From positions 7,082 through 71,081 of the forward strand of contig CAKRDD010000019.1 of assembly GCA_934309345.1 (NCBI GenBank): 64,000 nucleotides of DNA, given 5' to 3'. The stretch comes from an uncultured Mediterraneibacter sp. (lineage in GTDB: Bacteria; Bacillota; Clostridia; Lachnospirales; Lachnospiraceae). Positions 60,382 through 64,000 of this stretch are shown piece after piece. Position numbers and translations under genes: made by a program. Each line of letters opens with the position of its first letter. Positions within the stretch are counted from its first letter, which is position 1. The notes beneath the pieces are model-generated. The model was given only the letters and a program-made list of their open reading frames with translations, was not told where the DNA came from and searched no databases.

Positions 60382-61051
60382 GAAAAAAGTAATTGCGGTT
60401 ATTGTAGAAGGACCGAGCGATGAGGCCGCATTGGGATCCATTTTAAAAGAATATTTTTCGAGTGAAGAGATTCAGTTTGTAGTAGTTCATGGAGATATCA
60501 CGACAAAGGATTATACATCAGCAGACAATATACTTTCCAAGATTAACAATTTAATTGAATCAGTAAAACAAAAATATGGGTACAGGATAGAGGACTTTTT
60601 AAAAATCATACACATTGTTGATATGGATGGAGCTTTTTGCAATGATGTAATTGTGAAAAAGGATATTGAGGGAGTCAGATATTATTCGGACCATATAGAA
60701 ACGAAATATCCGGATTATTTAATCCGAAAGCATACTCAAAAAGCAGAGATATTATCAAAACTATATTCTTCCGGGAAAATCAATGGTGTCAGCTATAGAA
60801 TCTATTTTAATTCTTGCAATTTGGAGCATGTTCTTTTCGATGAATTGAAAGATTTTACAGATGAAGAAAAAGCAGATATGGCTGATGATTTTGCGGAAAA
60901 GTATGAAGGTAAGGTAGAGGATTTTGTTGAATTTATTTCTCAAGAGGATTTAATTGCACCAGGAACCTTTAAACAAACCTGGCGATTTATAGAAAAGGAA
61001 AAACATTCTTTAGAAAGATTCACGAATATGCATTTGATGTTTAACCATTAG
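60374..61051 (+). CDS. TOPRIM-domain protein, partner of the AAA ATPase
   Basis: 225 residues from GTG 60374 (GGGG 8 bases upstream; GTG 60365 also possible). Begins with VIAVIVEGPSDEAALGSIL, the Glu-Gly of a TOPRIM fold, then FVVVHGDITTKDY and the second acidic motif IHIVDMDGAF (about 80-85). The C-terminal half is helical and unfamiliar. TOPRIM proteins next to an AAA ATPase in this order are effector nucleases in several abortive-infection systems; nuclease activity here is inference. Confidence 0.7.
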   Translation: MNEKKVIAVIVEGPSDEAALGSILKEYFSSEEIQFVVVHGDITTKDYTSADNILSKINNLIESVKQKYGYRIEDFLKIIHIVDMDGAFCNDVIVKKDIEGVRYYSDHIETKYPDYLIRKHTQKAEILSKLYSSGKINGVSYRIYFNSCNLEHVLFDELKDFTDEEKADMADDFAEKYEGKVEDFVEFISQEDLIAPGTFKQTWRFIEKEKHSLERFTNMHLMFNH

Positions 61052-61233
61052 CATCTGTATATTTCTGCTTTTTATCTGGGAACACGAGCATAGCAAGAGC
61101 CACTAATACAATTATAAGACCTGTAGTTTTTGCATTTCTACTGATAGGAATGGGAATTACTGATATAAGAGAAAAACGAAATAAAGAGCAATCCGAAGAA
61201 ACGGATAGAGGGAAAAAATCAAAGAAAAAATAG
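61045..61233 (+). pseudogene. Orphan coding fragment of a small membrane protein
   Basis: An open frame without a start codon begins after TAA 61042 and reads SIARATNTIIRPVVFAFLLIG then MGITDIREKRNKEQSEETDRG and a Lys-rich end before TAG 61231. A helix followed by a charged tail is a credible C-terminus of a membrane protein. An ATG occurs only inside the helix. Either a gene remnant or chance. Confidence 0.3.
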
Positions 61234-61287
61234 CCAATGTTAATTTCCATTGCTTGTATCGGAAACAGCATATTCGTATAATTTATA

Positions 61288-61301
61288 ATGTACATGTACA
61301 T
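61288..61301. promoter_or_regulatory. Palindromic operator candidate before the XRE-SdpI gene
   Basis: ATGTACATGTACAT, a perfect 14-bp palindrome next to TATAAT-like sequences (61277-61282 and 61284-61289) and 25 bases before the ATG. Suitable for binding by the XRE protein itself. Confidence 0.55.
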
Positions 61302-61325
61302 ATCGAATAGAAGGGATATGAAATT

Positions 61326-62210
61326 ATGATTAATGAGAATATAAAGCATTTCCGAAAAACAAGAGGAATGAGCCAGGAAGAAATGGCAGTAAAGTTAAAT
61401 GTTGTTCGGCAGACAGTTTCAAAATGGGAAAAGGGATTATCCGTTCCGGATGCAGATGTTTTGATTGAAATGGCAAATTTGCTTGATGTATCGGTTAGTC
61501 AATTGCTTGGAATTGAGGAGAGTATCCATAGTAATGGGAATTTGGCGGAAGAATTGGCGGAACTAAATGAACAGCTGGCAAGAAAAAAGCAAAAAGAAAA
61601 GTTGTTGTATCAGGCAAACCAGAAAAGAGGTCTGATTCTGTTTGTTACATTTTTATCTATGATGATTACAATGAGTGTGAAAAATGAAATCGTATCAATT
61701 CTAATGGCAGGAATATGTATGCTGATTGCAGGTATCGTACTGTATCGTAATTTGGCCTTGTTTACAAGTCTAACAACTGACGATTTAAGGCTTGGTATTT
61801 TCCGTGTTACCACACTTTGCAATATTAGCATTTTAATCATTGGTATTGTTTTTGCTTTTCTGAGTGCAGTTGATGTCATTACTTTTTCGGAAAATGGAGA
61901 GAAACTATTTGCTATGGTATTATTGTCTTGCATAATGGTTTTTATAGGTATTGTATCGCCGAAGTTGCCATATAACAGACATACCGGCCTTCGTTTGCCA
62001 TGGACTGTGCGTGATGAAGACACCTGGAAGATTGCACATAGAATTTTAGGATTTATTTCATTTCCGATGGTATTGCTGTATATAGCCTGTGCATTAACAA
62101 TTTCTGATTTTGAGATTGTGTCTGTTGTAACAATGCTTATCTGGATCAGTATTCCAGGTGGAATATCCTATATTTATTTCTATAAAAAATATCACAGTAA
62201 CAAAAAGTAA
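61326..62210 (+). CDS. XRE regulator fused to an SdpI-like membrane domain
   Basis: 294 residues. Helix-turn-helix of XRE type (about 4-60; FRKTRGMSQEEMAVKLNVVRQTVSKWEKG), a short coiled coil (about 75-100), then six hydrophobic helices. Between helices 4 and 5 lies PYNRHTGLRLPWTVRDEDTWKIAHRILG, the hallmark of SdpI/YfhL-type immunity proteins. In B. subtilis SdpI senses toxin SdpC and sequesters a repressor; here regulator and sensor are one chain. AAGGG precedes the ATG. Confidence 0.8.
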   Translation: MINENIKHFRKTRGMSQEEMAVKLNVVRQTVSKWEKGLSVPDADVLIEMANLLDVSVSQLLGIEESIHSNGNLAEELAELNEQLARKKQKEKLLYQANQKRGLILFVTFLSMMITMSVKNEIVSILMAGICMLIAGIVLYRNLALFTSLTTDDLRLGIFRVTTLCNISILIIGIVFAFLSAVDVITFSENGEKLFAMVLLSCIMVFIGIVSPKLPYNRHTGLRLPWTVRDEDTWKIAHRILGFISFPMVLLYIACALTISDFEIVSVVTMLIWISIPGGISYIYFYKKYHSNKK

Positions 62211-62267
62211 AAAGTTATCCGTTAAAACACAGAAAGGCTTAATTATAAAATAGAGGATGTAGAAATT

Positions 62268-62303
62268 GGGGGAGATTATCCGATGGTTCGGACAGTCTCC
62301 CCC
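62268..62303. terminator. GC-rich hairpin between two convergent genes
   Basis: GGGGGAGA and TCTCCCCC (8 bp) with further pairing inside (ATCCGA / TCGGA). T-runs are weak on both strands, but the location between convergent stops suits a shared terminator. Confidence 0.5.
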
Positions 62304-62314
62304 ATTATCCTGTT

Positions 62315-63718
62315 TTATCTCCAGAAATCTGTTTTTTGTCTAAGACCGATGTCTGCACTTTTAAAAACCGGGTTGATTCCTTTCTTTAACTGCGCTTCAT
62401 AATCCTGGATTGCTTTCAATGCAATTCCTGATAAAATCAGGATAACCGGAATGTTAATGAGCGCCATAACCCCCATCAGTACATCGGAAAGATCCCATAA
62501 AAGAGACATCTCCATTCCTGCTCCCAGAAAGATTGCAAGTGCCGATACCAGTCTGAAGCCTTTCATAAAAGCTTTTTCCGGCTGTTTTTTGTGAATGTAG
62601 ATTAAAAGATTGTCACAATAGAAACAGTTTCCGAGCAGAGTTGTAAATGCAAAAAATACCATTGCAACTGTAATGAAGATCGACCCGAAAGAACCAAGTG
62701 ATTCCTGAAGGGATGCCTGTACCCACGGTGCTCCCTGCAATTCTTTTGCCGGATCAATCCCGGATGACATACACATCATTGCTGTTGCTGTACAAAGCAA
62801 CAAAGTATCAATAAATACGGATAACATCTGTACCAGCCCCTGTTTTACCGGATGGCTGACAATTGCCGAAGCCGATGCATTCGGAGCGGAACCGATACCT
62901 GCCTCATTGGAATAAAGTCCCCGGCGGATTCCCTGCATCATGGCCGAACCGGAAAATGCTCCGAAAATTGCTTTAAAATCAAATGCTTCTTCAAAAATGC
63001 GCACGAACATTGCCGGCACATTCTGAATATTGATAATTACTACCAGAAGTGAAATTCCGATATACGCAATTCCCATTACCGGCACAACCATTGAAGTTAC
63101 TTTTACGATACGTGATCCGCCGCCAAGCAGACACCATCCTGTCAGCACTGCCAAAATCCCACCGATGATCCAGGGACTCATCTTTGCCTCATAAAAAGAA
63201 AATACTGAAAATGTAGACTGCAGATTATAAGATGCCAGCATATTAAATCCAAATGCGTAGGTTAAAATCATTGCAACGCAGAAAACAATTGCCAGCGGGC
63301 GACAATGAAGTGCCGCTTCAATATAGTAAGCCGGTCCCCCATAACAGCTTCCGTCTTTTCCTTTTTTCTTATAAATCTGTGCCAAGGTACTCTCGATCAG
63401 TGCAGATGCACTTCCGATGATCGCAATCACCCACATCCAGAATACAGAACCAAATCCACCTATACAAATCGCCGATGAAACCCCGACAATATTTCCCGTT
63501 CCCACACGAGATGCTGTTGAAACCATAAGTGCCTGAAAAGAGGAAATTGCCCCTTTATCCTCCGGCTTTTCCATCACGGATCCACAAGCATTCTTAAATA
63601 ATCTTACCTGCGGAAATTTTGTGCGGACTGTAAAATATACTCCCGCACCAATCAGTAGAATGACCAGCAGCTTGCTGTACATAAAAGAACTGATCGTACT
63701 AATAATCGTTTGAAACAT
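62315..63718 (-). CDS. Alanine/glycine:cation symporter (AgcS family)
   Basis: 467 residues from ATG 63718; an in-frame ATG at 63778 would place the start on the -35 region. About eleven helices and the AgcS signatures SSFQALMVSTASRVGTGNIVG (about 55-75) and GLYSNEAGIGSAPNASASA (about 285-303). Sodium- or proton-coupled uptake of alanine or glycine at the membrane. AAGGAAAG precedes the ATG. Single gene, against the fork. Confidence 0.93.
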   Translation of the reverse strand: MFQTIISTISSFMYSKLLVILLIGAGVYFTVRTKFPQVRLFKNACGSVMEKPEDKGAISSFQALMVSTASRVGTGNIVGVSSAICIGGFGSVFWMWVIAIIGSASALIESTLAQIYKKKGKDGSCYGGPAYYIEAALHCRPLAIVFCVAMILTYAFGFNMLASYNLQSTFSVFSFYEAKMSPWIIGGILAVLTGWCLLGGGSRIVKVTSMVVPVMGIAYIGISLLVVIINIQNVPAMFVRIFEEAFDFKAIFGAFSGSAMMQGIRRGLYSNEAGIGSAPNASASAIVSHPVKQGLVQMLSVFIDTLLLCTATAMMCMSSGIDPAKELQGAPWVQASLQESLGSFGSIFITVAMVFFAFTTLLGNCFYCDNLLIYIHKKQPEKAFMKGFRLVSALAIFLGAGMEMSLLWDLSDVLMGVMALINIPVILILSGIALKAIQDYEAQLKKGINPVFKSADIGLRQKTDFWR

Positions 63719-63749
63719 ACCTTCTTTCCTTTCCCTGTTTGCTGTCAAT

Positions 63750-63778
63750 ATATTAACGGAAAGAAGATGGATTTGCAA
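63750..63778 (-). promoter_or_regulatory. Predicted promoter of the AgcS gene
   Basis: Minus strand TTGCAA (63778-63773), 17-base spacer, TAATAT (63755-63750), 32 bases before ATG 63718. Confidence 0.55.
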
Positions 63779-63945
63779 GTTTTTTTACATTTTAGTACTT
63801 GGTTTGAAAACTGATGGAAGAATAATACGATACTGTGATAGAATAAGGAAAATGGTTAAACTAACTATTGTTGAGTGAGTAGCAGCAAAAGTAAGCATGA
63901 CTGGAAAGTGCTTGTGATCTTAGGGATTAAGAGAGGATACAGATT

Positions 63946-64000
63946 ATGGAAGATTCTTACGTATTACAACTATTAAAACCAAAGTTTAAAGATTTTCATT
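63946..64000 (+). CDS. Start of an unidentified gene, cut by the window end
   Basis: ATG 63946 with GAGAGG 10 bases upstream opens MEDSYVLQLLKPKFKDFH and continues to the last base. Eighteen residues are too few to recognise a family. Confidence 0.5.
   Translation, partial: MEDSYVLQLLKPKFKDFH

Noticed and set aside
61041..61349. Minus-strand reading frame of 102 codons after the TOPRIM gene
   Set aside because: It starts inside the XRE gene, lacks a ribosome site, and overlaps the palindromic promoter; its hydrophobic end is the complement of a more plausible plus-strand fragment.
1..64000. CRISPR arrays, tRNA or rRNA genes, prophage or complete insertion sequences
   Set aside because: I looked for regular repeat-spacer series, tRNA cloverleaf signatures such as GGTTCGA arms with matching ends, and transposase or integrase genes, and found none that I could support.

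Overview
This window is the replication-origin region of a low-GC, spore-forming Firmicute, almost certainly a gut-type Lachnospiraceae (Blautia / Ruminococcus obeum / Dorea neighbourhood; genus not resolved). The grounds are the B. subtilis-type gene order around dnaA, DnaA boxes of the TTATCCACA type, family-typical proteins (DUF6382, DUF5702, DUF3881, DUF4446, DUF6054), a BofA homologue, and a 663-residue GH31 alpha-glucosidase whose catalytic Asp residues fall at the same positions (307, 420) as in the R. obeum enzyme Ro-alphaG1.

Layout. 1-8.6 kb (minus strand): a Tad / type IVb pilus operon read tadZ-tadA-tadB-tadC-flp-DUF5702-TadE-like-tadV-TadE-like-DUF6382; the last gene runs off the left edge. 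8.7-18.2 kb (minus): bofA, then gyrA, gyrB, recF, yaaA, dnaN and dnaA, the left replication arm. The origin is bipartite, with DnaA-box clusters between dnaN and dnaA and upstream of dnaA. 18.7-26.2 kb (plus): rpmH-rnpA-yidD-yidC-jag, then mnmE-mnmG-rsmG. 26.2-32.5 kb: a long DnaA-box inverted repeat, an alpha/beta hydrolase, three perfect parS sites, and the run parA-parB-DUF4446-serS-DUF3881. 32.6-37.3 kb: a predicted beta-propeller lipoprotein and a divergent panD-panC-panS (BASS transporter) operon with an attenuator-like leader. 37.5-54.8 kb: a sensory island of two solute-binding lipoproteins without permeases, four hybrid histidine kinases, one HD-GYP response regulator, broken receiver-domain genes, a LacI regulator, and unrelated YitT and DUF6054 genes. 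55.0-58.7 kb: GH13 and GH31 alpha-glucosidases. 58.9-62.2 kb: an AAA ATPase / TOPRIM pair that looks like a defence module, and a membrane-anchored XRE-SdpI regulator. 62.3-64 kb: an alanine/glycine:cation symporter and the start of one more gene.

How it fits together. Most genes point away from oriC, co-directional with replication; the exceptions (hydrolase, pan operon, YitT, AgcS) are on the right arm. The sensory island reads as a set of surface receptors (binding lipoproteins plus kinases) feeding receiver domains and a c-di-GMP phosphodiesterase-type output, next to oligosaccharide-degrading enzymes. No HPt domain, diguanylate cyclase or sugar permease was seen here, so parts of these circuits must lie elsewhere.

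Points most worth a second look: a 142-bp element present twice, one copy flanked by an 8-bp repeat that is part of a parS site; DnaA boxes built into perfect inverted repeats at 18.5 and 26.3 kb; a binding protein fused to a 5'-nucleotidase C-terminal-like domain; a 9-G tract at the end of a kinase gene; the AAA/TOPRIM pair; and the pan operon leader.
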